A stretch of 15,921 nucleotides of DNA, taken from contig JAHINZ010000387.1 of assembly GCA_018895795.1 (NCBI GenBank), forward strand, positions 1 through 15,921, read 5' to 3'. The translations under genes were made by a program, and so were the position numbers. The stretch is from Alphaproteobacteria bacterium. Lineage in GTDB: Bacteria; Pseudomonadota; Alphaproteobacteria; Caulobacterales; Caulobacteraceae. Under the pieces are notes generated by a model. That model was not told where the DNA came from. It ran no database searches and saw only the letters and a list, made by a program, of their open reading frames with translations. This document shows positions 7,368 through 14,932 of the stretch, one piece after another (position 1 is the stretch's first letter; each line of letters begins with the position of its first letter).

Positions 7368-7381
7368 TGATAGCGCTATCA
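7368..7381. promoter_or_regulatory. Palindromic operator, LacI-family type, copy 1
   Basis: TGATAGCGCTATCA is a perfect 14-bp palindrome with the central CG typical of LacI/GalR-family operators. It is identical to the palindrome at 12089-12102. Its outer three bases (7379-7381) are the TGA stop codon of the halogenase gene. It presumably controls the promoter immediately downstream on the minus strand. No LacI-family gene lies in the window. Confidence 0.75.
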
Positions 7382-8914
7382 TTTGACCGTCTCTCCCAAG
7401 CGCTCGGCCCGGCAGGTCGCCGCGATGAACTGTTCATGGGTGGGAAGGCGCGACGCCAGGTTGTGAATTCCGCCCCGGACGCCCGCGAGCTTTCCCGCCA
7501 CATCGGCCAAGGCGGGCGCGTCGGCGAGACGGTCATAGTCCTGCGCCTCGATCCCTTGCCCCAGGAACACCGCCAGCCAGCTGGGCTCGGCGAACAGCTG
7601 GTCGTCAAAGCGCGCGATGCGGGCCCGGCTGCGGAACAGCTCGATCTTGTGTCGCAGGCTCTCGGGGATCGCCATCGTCCGGCAATAGTCCCAGAGCGGC
7701 GAGTCATCCCGCTCGGTGGCGTGGTAGTGCAGGATCAGGAAATCCCGGATCTGCTCATATTCGATCTGGGTCAGGCGATTATATTCCGCCTCCGTGGCCG
7801 CGTCGTGATCCTTGACCGGCAACAGGGACAGCAACCGGAACACGCCGGTCTGCACCAGATGGATGCTGGTGGATTCCAGAGGCTCCATGAACCCGGCGGC
7901 CAGGCCCAGCGCCACGACATTGCGGTTCCAGGACTTTTTGCGCCGCCCGGTGGTGAAGCGCAGCGGCCGCGGATCGGCCAGGGGCGCGCCGTCCAGATTG
8001 GCCATCAGGGTGGCGGCGGCTTCGTCGTCGCTGATGAAGCCGCTGGAATAGACATAGCCGTTGCCGATGCGATGTTGCAGCGGGATGCGCCATTGCCAGC
8101 CCGCCGGCCTCGCGGTCGACCGGGTGAAGGGCGTCAGCGGGCTGACGCTCTCGCAGGGGACGGCCAGGGCGCGATCGCAAGGCAGCCAGTGGGACCAGTC
8201 TTCATAGCCAGTCTCCAGCGCGCCCTCGATCAGCAGGGCTCTGAAGCCCGAGCAGTCGATGAAGAAGTCGCCCTCGACCCGCCGCCCGCCCTCCAGGTCC
8301 AACGCCTCGACGAAGCCGTCGGCGGCGCGCAGCTTGACCGCCTGGATCTTGCCCTCGGTCCGACGCACGCCCCGCGCCTCGGCGTAGCCGCGCAGATAGC
8401 CGGCGTAGAGACCCGCGTCGAAATGATAGGCATAGCCCAGCCCCGGCACGCCCGGCGGCAGCTCCTTGGGCGGCACGGCGAACTTGCCCATGCGGGCCGC
8501 CACTGTGGCCATGGAATAGTCATCCAGCAGACTGGTGTCGCCGTTCTGGCGCAGCCGCATCCAGTAGTGATGAAACGAGACCGCTTCGATCGGCATGCCG
8601 TGCGCGCCAAAGGGGTGGAAATAGGCATGGCCCTTTCGGGTCCAGTCCTTGAACTCGATGCCCAGCTTGAAGGTGGCTTGAGTCTTTCGGACGAAGTCGA
8701 ACTCGTCGATCCCCAACAGGCTATTGAGGAACTGGATCGGCGGAATGGTCGCCTCGCCGACGCCCACCGTGCCGATGTCCTCGGATTCGACCAGCTCCAC
8801 CGAACCGACCCGGTTCTTCAGGGCATGGACCAGGACGGCGGCGGCCATCCAGCCGGCCGTGCCGCCGCCCACGACGACGAACTTGCGAGGCTTGTGTTCA
8901 GTCATGGGCGTCAT
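7379..8914 (-). CDS. Flavin-dependent tryptophan-halogenase-family protein
   Basis: A PrnA/RebH-fold flavoprotein of 511 residues. The FAD-binding VVVGGGTAGW is at 13-22. GVGEATIPP is at 51-59, and Lys83 in TFKLGIEF aligns with the catalytic Lys79 of PrnA. The WxWxIP signature is WQWRIP at 273-278. Glu347 in MEPLEST aligns with PrnA Glu346. All hallmark residues are therefore present. Homologues next to TonB-dependent receptors are common in Caulobacter and Xanthomonas carbohydrate loci; some, such as BrvH and Xanthomonas enzymes, brominate indoles in vitro, but a role in sugar uptake is unknown. There is no signal peptide, so it is cytoplasmic. The start is uncertain: ATG 8914 or ATG 8905 (MTEHK), neither with a strong Shine-Dalgarno sequence. 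It lies 114 nt after the receptor gene and is probably in the same transcript. The stop codon sits inside an operator palindrome. Confidence 0.9.
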   Translation of the reverse strand: MTPMTEHKPRKFVVVGGGTAGWMAAAVLVHALKNRVGSVELVESEDIGTVGVGEATIPPIQFLNSLLGIDEFDFVRKTQATFKLGIEFKDWTRKGHAYFHPFGAHGMPIEAVSFHHYWMRLRQNGDTSLLDDYSMATVAARMGKFAVPPKELPPGVPGLGYAYHFDAGLYAGYLRGYAEARGVRRTEGKIQAVKLRAADGFVEALDLEGGRRVEGDFFIDCSGFRALLIEGALETGYEDWSHWLPCDRALAVPCESVSPLTPFTRSTARPAGWQWRIPLQHRIGNGYVYSSGFISDDEAAATLMANLDGAPLADPRPLRFTTGRRKKSWNRNVVALGLAAGFMEPLESTSIHLVQTGVFRLLSLLPVKDHDAATEAEYNRLTQIEYEQIRDFLILHYHATERDDSPLWDYCRTMAIPESLRHKIELFRSRARIARFDDQLFAEPSWLAVFLGQGIEAQDYDRLADAPALADVAGKLAGVRGGIHNLASRLPTHEQFIAATCRAERLGETVK

Positions 8915-8965
8915 CTCATGAGGGTCAGGGCGCCGACGCTAGACATCCGCGTCTCGACCACTAAG

Positions 8966-9004
8966 CCCCCTGCCCGCAATCGATCATGATCGGGGGACAG
9001 GGGG
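8966..9004. repeat. Intergenic hairpin between receptor and halogenase
   Basis: Outer arms CCCCCTG (8966-8972) and CAGGGGG (8998-9004) pair over 7 bp. A weaker inner CCCG/CGGG and a central GATCATGATC palindrome (8982-8991) lie between them. Neither side has a T-tract, so it is more likely an mRNA stability or partial termination element than a full terminator. Confidence 0.4.
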
Positions 9005-9028
9005 ATCGGTGTGGAGTTTCGCGCGGCG

Positions 9029-11959
9029 CTAGAACGTGCCGCGCAGCACCAGCGAGTAGCGCCGATCGGCCACGACCCAGTTGTGACCGGTCAGGCCCTC
9101 TTCCGGCTTGCCTGGATAGCTGACCAGGATCTTGGTCCGGGTGTTGGTCAGGTTCACCGCCTGGAAGCCGACCTTGAGGTTGTCGTTGACGGTGTAGAAC
9201 ACCGAGCCGTCCAGCTGACCGTAGTCATCGTACCAGGCTGGAATGTTGATGTTCGCCGCCGTGGTGGTCAGCAGATAACGCTCTCTCCAGTTATAGGCCA
9301 GGCGCGCCGAGACCTTGCCCAGATCATACAGCGCCGCGACGTTGTAGCTCTTCTTCGACAGACCCTCGAGCGGCAGCTCGTCGCCATGCTTGGTGATATT
9401 GCCGACCTGGGTGGTGTCATAGGGGTTGGAAGCGGCGTTGCGGGACCCCTTGCTCTGGACATAGGTGAAGTTGGCCTGAACGCCGAGCCCGCTCAGGGCG
9501 CCGGGCAGGAAGTCATAATACTGCTGGTAGGCGACCTCGAAGCCTTTGATGGAGCCGTGGCCGGCATTGTAGGGCTGAACCACCTGGACGGTGCGGTTCA
9601 CGCCATTGTTGGTGAAGCTGAGGTTCTGCGAGCCGTTGGTGATGAAGTTGTAGATGTCCTTGTAGAACACCGTCGCCGTCAGGCTGCCGGTCGAGGCGAA
9701 ATACCACTCATAGGCCAGGTCGTACTGGGTGGAGCGGGTCGGCTTCAGGTCCGGGTTACCGGCGTTGGCCGTATACTGATAGACGCAGTTGGCCTGGGCG
9801 CCGCCGGGGATCGAATTGGCGCACGCGCCGCCGACCAGGAAGCCGTTGGTGGCGCTGATCGTGTAGTTCGGCTGCATCTGCGAAAAGTCGGGGCGGACGA
9901 TCGCCTTGGCCGCCGCGAAGCGGACAAACATGTCCGGCGTGACTTTCAGGCGCACGTTCAGGCTGGGCAGAACGTTCAGATAGTCGCGGCCGCCGATAAA
10001 GGCGCTCTTGGCCCCGTTGGCGAATTTCAGATCCTGGACCGGCACGGTGCCCTGGGTGTTGGTCGTGAAGACCTGCAGGCCCTGGCTGGTGGCCTCGGTC
10101 TTGACGATGCGCAGGCCCATATTGCCGTCGATCTCGCGGCTTTCGCCGCCCAGGGACACCTCATTGCCGAACCGCAGCAGGGCATAGGCCGACAGGGTCT
10201 TTTCCTTCTGGTGGTTGGTGCTGCCCTTGCCGCCCGCCGAGCTCTGGTCCTCGAAGTCGCCGTTGAAGGGCCGCCAGCCGCCGCCGTTCGCCGCGGCGAT
10301 CTTGCCGATGACCGTGGAAATCTTGCCGTATTCATCCACGAAGCTGGAAGTCGGCATGACGAAGGTCGCCGGCAGTTGCGCGTCGCCCCGGAAATAGTCG
10401 TCGAACGGATAGAGGCCGTAATAGCCCTGATAGTCGGCCAGCTTGTCGATCGAGGGGCCCGACCAGCTGGGGGCCACGGAGTCCCAACGGTAGGCGGTCT
10501 CGCGGGTGGTGGACTGGCGATAGGTGTTGCGCACGCCGAACCGGAACGACCGCAGCCAGCCGCCGTCATCGAAGGTGTAGGCGCCGTCCAGGCGTTCGGC
10601 CAGCTCGCTGGCCTCGTTGCGATCGTGGTGATCCATCGCCGCCAGCAGGTAGTAGCTGGCCGGGTTTGACGTATAGGCCTTGTCGTTGTTCATCGTGATG
10701 ACCGGCAGGCTGCCGGTCGCGTCCAGGCTGGCCGGCGACGCATCGCCGCTGAGCGCGTTGAACGCCGTCAGATCAACGGTCTTGGTCTTGGCGTAGATAT
10801 ATTGGAGGTCGCCCGTGAACGCCCACTTGTCATTGGGATTGTACTTCACGTTGAGCGCATAGTCGGAGGTCACCGAGCTGCGATCGGTATAGCGGGTGTC
10901 GATGGTCGACGAGCCCAGGCTGGTCCCGCCCGGCGAGCCGGCCAGCGTACCCTTCTGGAACTGACCGTCGGCGTCGTAGGTGAAGGTGGTTCCCGCGGCC
11001 GGGCCGTTGCCCGAACCGGGATTGAAGCCAACCGCGTGCTCGGACGAGGCCATGAAGGCCGACGAGCGCAGGAACTGCAGGCTGGCGTCCCACTGATCGT
11101 TCGGGCGCCATTGCACCGCCGCGGCGACGCCCTTGCGTTCGCGATCGAAGTCCAGGGTGCGATAGCCGAAGCCGCCGGGCACATAGACCGTCTTGCCGGG
11201 GACCAGATCGGTCCGGGCGTTATAGGGATCGACCGCGATGGTGTCGGTGCGGCTGGCCAGCTTGGAGTCGGACAGGTCGATCAGGAAGCCCAACTCGCCG
11301 ACCGGGGTTTCCCAGCGGTCGCTATAGAGCACCGAGCCGCTCGGCTTCCACTGCTTGGCCAGGTCGCCATAGCTCTCGTCGAGCGAATAGGCGATCACGC
11401 GTCCCTTGGCGTCGAACGGCAGACGCGTGCGCAGGTTGACCGTGCCGCCGACGCCGCCCTCGACGATGTCGGCAGAGGGGTTCTTGTAGACATCGATGCC
11501 GGCCATCAGCTCCGGCGGAACATCCTCGAAGCTCAGGGTGCGACCGCTCTTGGCCGAGAAGTTGTCGCGACCGTTCAGTTCGCCACGCACCCAGCTGAGG
11601 CCGCGCACCTGCACGCCGCTGCCTTCGACGGACAGGCGATCGGCGTCGCGGCCGTCCGAGGTCCGGCCGATGGTCACGCCGGCGACCCGTTGCAGGGCTT
11701 CGGTGACGCTGCGGTCCGGCAGGGCGCCGATGTCGGTCGAGGTGATCGAATCGACCAACTGCTCGGCGTTCATCTTCAGCTTCTGGGCCGACTGGATCGC
11801 CGCGCGTTGACCCGTGACGACGACCTCTTCGACCGTGGCGTCCGGGCTGGCGGCCTTGGCCGCCTCTTGCGCGAACGCCGATGGCGCGGCCGCGCAGAGA
11901 ACCAGCGCCGAAGCGCTCATCAACATGACCTGGCGATGTGTCTTGGTAAGGCGTTGCAT
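9029..11959 (-). CDS. TonB-dependent receptor, Xanthomonas/Caulobacter type
   Basis: Outer-membrane active transporter of 976 residues that would take oligosaccharides into the periplasm, powered by TonB-ExbBD. The signal peptide is about 1-30 (VMLMSASALVLCAAAPSAFA). The TonB box region is EEVVVTGQRAA (44-54). The plug domain spans about 65-190 (STDIGALPDRSVTEALQRVAGVTI; FEDVPPELMAGIDVYKNPSA; EGGVGGTVNLRT). A beta-barrel follows and ends in the terminal phenylalanine expected of outer-membrane proteins (LVLRGTF). The start follows GGGGGAAGGAAACAGGC. The substrate is inferred from the downstream GH35 and GH31 enzymes as galactosylated xyloglucan oligosaccharides; the sequence alone does not prove it. 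The promoter and the 14-bp palindrome lie just upstream. Confidence 0.94.
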   Translation of the reverse strand: MQRLTKTHRQVMLMSASALVLCAAAPSAFAQEAAKAASPDATVEEVVVTGQRAAIQSAQKLKMNAEQLVDSITSTDIGALPDRSVTEALQRVAGVTIGRTSDGRDADRLSVEGSGVQVRGLSWVRGELNGRDNFSAKSGRTLSFEDVPPELMAGIDVYKNPSADIVEGGVGGTVNLRTRLPFDAKGRVIAYSLDESYGDLAKQWKPSGSVLYSDRWETPVGELGFLIDLSDSKLASRTDTIAVDPYNARTDLVPGKTVYVPGGFGYRTLDFDRERKGVAAAVQWRPNDQWDASLQFLRSSAFMASSEHAVGFNPGSGNGPAAGTTFTYDADGQFQKGTLAGSPGGTSLGSSTIDTRYTDRSSVTSDYALNVKYNPNDKWAFTGDLQYIYAKTKTVDLTAFNALSGDASPASLDATGSLPVITMNNDKAYTSNPASYYLLAAMDHHDRNEASELAERLDGAYTFDDGGWLRSFRFGVRNTYRQSTTRETAYRWDSVAPSWSGPSIDKLADYQGYYGLYPFDDYFRGDAQLPATFVMPTSSFVDEYGKISTVIGKIAAANGGGWRPFNGDFEDQSSAGGKGSTNHQKEKTLSAYALLRFGNEVSLGGESREIDGNMGLRIVKTEATSQGLQVFTTNTQGTVPVQDLKFANGAKSAFIGGRDYLNVLPSLNVRLKVTPDMFVRFAAAKAIVRPDFSQMQPNYTISATNGFLVGGACANSIPGGAQANCVYQYTANAGNPDLKPTRSTQYDLAYEWYFASTGSLTATVFYKDIYNFITNGSQNLSFTNNGVNRTVQVVQPYNAGHGSIKGFEVAYQQYYDFLPGALSGLGVQANFTYVQSKGSRNAASNPYDTTQVGNITKHGDELPLEGLSKKSYNVAALYDLGKVSARLAYNWRERYLLTTTAANINIPAWYDDYGQLDGSVFYTVNDNLKVGFQAVNLTNTRTKILVSYPGKPEEGLTGHNWVVADRRYSLVLRGTF

Positions 11960-12052
11960 GCCTGTTTCCTTCCCCCGTTTGTCGATTCGTCCCGGCCTTC
12001 TTGGGGCCCGGTAACGTGCGCGCCCCCCAGGGGGACCGCACGATTTGGGTTT

Positions 12053-12080
12053 TGTATAATCGTATAATTGGCGCCTTCAA
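12053..12080 (-). promoter_or_regulatory. Candidate promoter of the receptor gene
   Basis: On the minus strand, TTGAAG (12080-12075), a 16-nt spacer and TATACA (12058-12053). It lies 8 nt downstream of the operator palindrome at 12089-12102 and about 95 nt before the receptor ATG. The segment also carries a direct repeat GTATAATCGTATAAT on the plus strand. Its arrangement matches the candidate promoter before GH35. Confidence 0.5.
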
Positions 12081-12088
12081 GCCGAATT

Positions 12089-12102
12089 TGATAGCGCTAT
12101 CA
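12089..12102. promoter_or_regulatory. Palindromic operator, LacI-family type, copy 2
   Basis: TGATAGCGCTATCA, identical to the copy at 7368-7381, with matching flanks (GAATT before, TTT after). It lies in the 304-nt region between the divergent receptor and dehydratase genes, so one bound regulator could act in both directions. The core AGCGCT is also seen in Xanthomonas xyl-box operators, from recall. Confidence 0.75.
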
Positions 12103-12165
12103 TTTCATGGATAAACGCGCTTTCGGCGCCACAGGCGAAAACATGACGTTACCGCTCTCACTCGC

Positions 12166-12181
12166 AAGCCCTTCAGGGCTT
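12166..12181. repeat. Short hairpin upstream of dehydratase
   Basis: AAGCCC-TTCA-GGGCTT, a perfect 6-bp stem with a 4-nt loop, followed on the plus strand by CGGGTTTGCG. It may be a weak structure or a binding site in the divergent regulatory region. No firm function can be given. Confidence 0.3.
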
Positions 12182-12186
12182 CGGGT

Positions 12187-12213
12187 TTGCGATAATCTGT
12201 ATAATAATATAAA
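12187..12213 (+). promoter_or_regulatory. AT-rich candidate promoter of dehydratase-dgoK-dgoA
   Basis: The sequence TTGCGA at 12187-12192 is followed by AT-rich TGTATAATAATATAA. This holds a perfect TATAAT (12200-12205) and a TATAAA (12208-12213). Spacing to TTGCGA is short (15 nt) for the second, and there is no good -35 for the first. An AT-rich patch this close to a gene start in GC-rich DNA is suggestive. A start site set by TATAAT would fall near 12213, where an in-frame ATG lies. Confidence 0.35.
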
Positions 12214-12263
12214 TGGCCGACAAGGCGTTCAGAGGCCGGATCCAGCCGGCGACAGGGATGGTT

Positions 12264-14000
12264 ATGAGTGACGACAAAGCGGGCAAGCCCCTGCGCAGCA
12301 GCGGGTCGTACGGCAAGCTCGACCGGGACGGCTTCATTCATCGCAGCTGGATGAAGAGCCAGGGCCTGCCCGACGACGTGTTCGACGGCCGCCCAGTCAT
12401 CGGCATCTGCAACACCTGGTCCGAGATCACCCCCTGTAACGCCGGCCTGCGCGACATCGCCGAACATGTGAAGCGCGGCGTCTGGGAAGCCGGCGGCCTG
12501 CCGCTGGAATTCCCGGCCATCTCGCTGGGCGAGACCCAGATGCGTCCGACGGCCATGCTGTTTCGCAACCTGCTGGCCATGGATGTCGAGGAGTCGATCC
12601 GCGGCAATCCGATCGACGGCGTCGTGCTGCTGGGCGGCTGCGACAAGACCACGCCGGGCCAGCTGATGGGCGCGGCCAGCGTCGATCTGCCGACCATCGT
12701 CGTCTCGTCGGGACCGATGCTGAACGGCAAGTTCCGCGGCAAGGACATCGGCTCGGGCACCGACGTCTGGAAGTTTTCCGAGGCCGTGCGCGCCGGCGAG
12801 ATGAGCCTGCCCGACTTCATGTCGGCTGAAAGCGGCATGAGCCGTTCGCCCGGCACCTGCATGACCATGGGCACCGCCTCGACGATGGCCGCGATCGTCG
12901 AGGCCATGGGTCTGAGCCTGCCCTATAACGCCACCATTCCCGCCGTCGACGCCCGCCGCCGGGCCATGTCGCATGAAACCGGCCGCGCCATCGTCCGCAT
13001 GGTCCAGGAAGGTCGAACCCTGTCCCAGGTGGCCACCCGCGCCGCCTTCGAGAACGCCCTGCGCGTCCATGCGGCCATCGGCGGCTCGACCAACGCCGTC
13101 GTCCACCTGCTGGCCCTGGCCGGCCGACTGGGCGTCGCCTTGACCCTGGAAGACTTCGACACCCTGTCGCGCGACGTGCCGCTGTTGGTCGACCTGCAGC
13201 CGTCGGGCCGCTTCCTGATGGAAGACCTGCACTATGCCGGCGGCCTACCCGCCGTGATGAAGGCTCTGGAGCCGTTCCTGGACCCGACCGCCCTGACCGT
13301 GACCGGCGCTTCGATCGGCGCCCAGTACGAAAAGGCCGAGATCTATAATCGTGAGGTCATTCGTCCGCTGGACGCGCCGGTCAAGGCCGACAGCGGCATC
13401 TGGGTGCTGCGCGGCAACCTGGCCCCCGGCGGCGCGGTGATGAAGCCCAGCGCGGCCAGCCCCGAACTCTGCTCGCACACCGGCAAGGCCGTGGTGTTCG
13501 AGACCATCGAAGACTTCCGCGCCCGCATCGACGACCCGGATCTGGACGTCGACGAGACCTCGATCCTGGTCCTGAAGGGTTGCGGCCCCAAGGGCTATCC
13601 GGGGATGCCCGAAGTCGGCAACATGCCGCTTCCGCGCAAGATCCTGGAGAAGGGCGTGAAAGACATGGTCCGCATCAGCGACGCACGGATGAGCGGCACC
13701 GCCTTTGGCACCGTCATCTTGCACGTCTCGCCCGAGTCCGACGCCGGCGGTCCGCTGGCCATCGTCCGCAACGGCGACATGATCTCGCTGGACGGTCCGG
13801 CCCGCGCGCTGAGCCTCGCCATCTCGGACGAAGAGATGGCCAGCCGCCTCGCCGCCTGGCGCGCCGACATGCCGCCGCCCAAGGCGACGCGCGGCTACGC
13901 CAAGCTCTATATCGATCACGTGCTGCAGGCCGACAAGGGCTGCGATCTGGACTTCCTGGTCGGCTCGTCGGGCTCGGTCGTGACCCGCGAATCCCATTGA
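12264..14000 (+). CDS. IlvD/Edd-family sugar-acid dehydratase (L-arabinonate/D-galactonate type)
   Basis: An [2Fe-2S] and Mg-dependent dehydratase turning an aldonate into its 2-keto-3-deoxy acid. It aligns, from recall, along its length with Rhizobium L-arabinonate dehydratase. Iron-sulfur ligands would be Cys58 (EITPCN), Cys126 (GGCDKTTP) and Cys199 (GTCMTMGTAST), each one residue before the Rhizobium positions 59/127/200. The lysine after the second cysteine is the carbamylated metal ligand, and Ser477 in SDARMSGTAFG is the likely base. That family accepts L-arabinonate, D-fuconate and D-galactonate. Linkage to dgoK and dgoA points to D-galactonate here. I chose ATG 12264 (578 aa) because it follows AGGGA and matches family length; an in-frame ATG at 12213 would add 17 residues without a Shine-Dalgarno sequence. 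The stop overlaps the dgoK start (TGATG). Confidence 0.88.
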   Translation: MSDDKAGKPLRSSGSYGKLDRDGFIHRSWMKSQGLPDDVFDGRPVIGICNTWSEITPCNAGLRDIAEHVKRGVWEAGGLPLEFPAISLGETQMRPTAMLFRNLLAMDVEESIRGNPIDGVVLLGGCDKTTPGQLMGAASVDLPTIVVSSGPMLNGKFRGKDIGSGTDVWKFSEAVRAGEMSLPDFMSAESGMSRSPGTCMTMGTASTMAAIVEAMGLSLPYNATIPAVDARRRAMSHETGRAIVRMVQEGRTLSQVATRAAFENALRVHAAIGGSTNAVVHLLALAGRLGVALTLEDFDTLSRDVPLLVDLQPSGRFLMEDLHYAGGLPAVMKALEPFLDPTALTVTGASIGAQYEKAEIYNREVIRPLDAPVKADSGIWVLRGNLAPGGAVMKPSAASPELCSHTGKAVVFETIEDFRARIDDPDLDVDETSILVLKGCGPKGYPGMPEVGNMPLPRKILEKGVKDMVRISDARMSGTAFGTVILHVSPESDAGGPLAIVRNGDMISLDGPARALSLAISDEEMASRLAAWRADMPPPKATRGYAKLYIDHVLQADKGCDLDFLVGSSGSVVTRESH

Positions 14001-14932
14001 TGGATCCGTCGGTCTCGATCTTCGGCGACTGGGGCACATCGCGGCTTCGGCTCTATCTGCGCCAGGGCAAGAGCGTCCTGGATCGCCGCGACGGACCGGG
14101 CGTCAGCGCCCTGACCAAGACGCCGGAGCAGACCTTCCTCGACCTGGTCGGCGACTGGCGCGAGGCTCAACCCTCCGGCGCGATCCTGTGCGGCATGGTC
14201 GGCTCGCGCATTGGCTGGGTCGAGGCGCCCTACGCCCCCTGCCCGGCCACGGCCGGCGACCTGCGCGAACGGGTGCTGAAGATCGAGGCCGACGGCCTGC
14301 CGGTGTCGATCATCCCGGGCCTGTCGTGCGTCAACCCGCTGGGCGGCCCCGACGTGATGCGCGGCGAGGAGACCCAGATCCTAGGCGCCCTCGAACTCGA
14401 TCCGGCCCTGAAAACCGGCCGTCACCTACTGGTCCTGCCCGGCACCCACAGCAAGTGGACGGTCGTCGAGGACGGCGCGATCACCGGCTTTCTCACCGCC
14501 CCGGTCGGCGAGACCTTCGCCCTGCTGCGCCAGCACTCCACCCTGGCCGCCGGCGTCGCCGCCGAGGTGCAAGGCACGGGCGAGGGCTTCGCCATGGGTC
14601 TGGCGCGGATCACCGAAAAGGGCTCGGCCCTGCTGCCGCACCTGCTGTTCGAGACCCGCGCCCGCCAGTTACTGGACGGCCTGCCCGCGGCCGACGCCAT
14701 CGGCTTCCTGTCGGGCCTGCTGATCGGCGCCGACGCGGCCGCCGCGCGGCAGTGGTTCGGCGACCTGGGCAAGGTCACCCTGGTCGGCGCCCCGGCCCTC
14801 AATGATTTCTACGGCCAGGCCATAGCCGCCCAGGGCGGCCACACCAACGCCGTCGACGGCGACAGCGCCGTGTTGGCCGGCCTCGCCACCCTCTCGCCCC
14901 CAAAGAACTGTGAATCCCATGTCCTCGCCTGA
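14000..14932 (+). CDS. dgoK: 2-dehydro-3-deoxygalactonokinase
   Basis: Phosphorylates 2-keto-3-deoxygalactonate with ATP to the 6-phosphate in the De Ley-Doudoroff galactonate pathway, in the cytoplasm. The 310-residue product carries family motifs in order: FGDWGTSRLRLY near the N-terminus (phosphate binding), CGMVGSRIGWVEAPYAPCPA about 69-88, GEETQILGAL about 122-131, LPGTHSKWTVV about 145-155, GETFALLRQHSTL about 168-180, and SGLLIGADAAAARQWF in the C-terminal part. The ATG shares its A with the TGA stop of the dehydratase gene, so translation is probably coupled. The 3' end overlaps dgoA by 14 nt. Confidence 0.93.
   Translation: MDPSVSIFGDWGTSRLRLYLRQGKSVLDRRDGPGVSALTKTPEQTFLDLVGDWREAQPSGAILCGMVGSRIGWVEAPYAPCPATAGDLRERVLKIEADGLPVSIIPGLSCVNPLGGPDVMRGEETQILGALELDPALKTGRHLLVLPGTHSKWTVVEDGAITGFLTAPVGETFALLRQHSTLAAGVAAEVQGTGEGFAMGLARITEKGSALLPHLLFETRARQLLDGLPAADAIGFLSGLLIGADAAAARQWFGDLGKVTLVGAPALNDFYGQAIAAQGGHTNAVDGDSAVLAGLATLSPPKNCESHVLA

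Noticed and set aside
9011..12067. Long plus-strand frames opposite the TonB-dependent receptor
   Set aside because: Antisense shadows of a well-supported receptor gene with signal peptide, plug and terminal Phe.
12105..13232. 375-codon minus-strand frame opposite the dehydratase
   Set aside because: Shadow composition (Gln/Gly/Ala/Arg/His), no motifs, opposite a protein with complete iron-sulfur ligands.
14910..14918. GTG start for dgoA
   Set aside because: In frame, but the ATG 9 nt later gives the usual aldolase length; without a distinguishing Shine-Dalgarno sequence I preferred ATG and noted the alternative.
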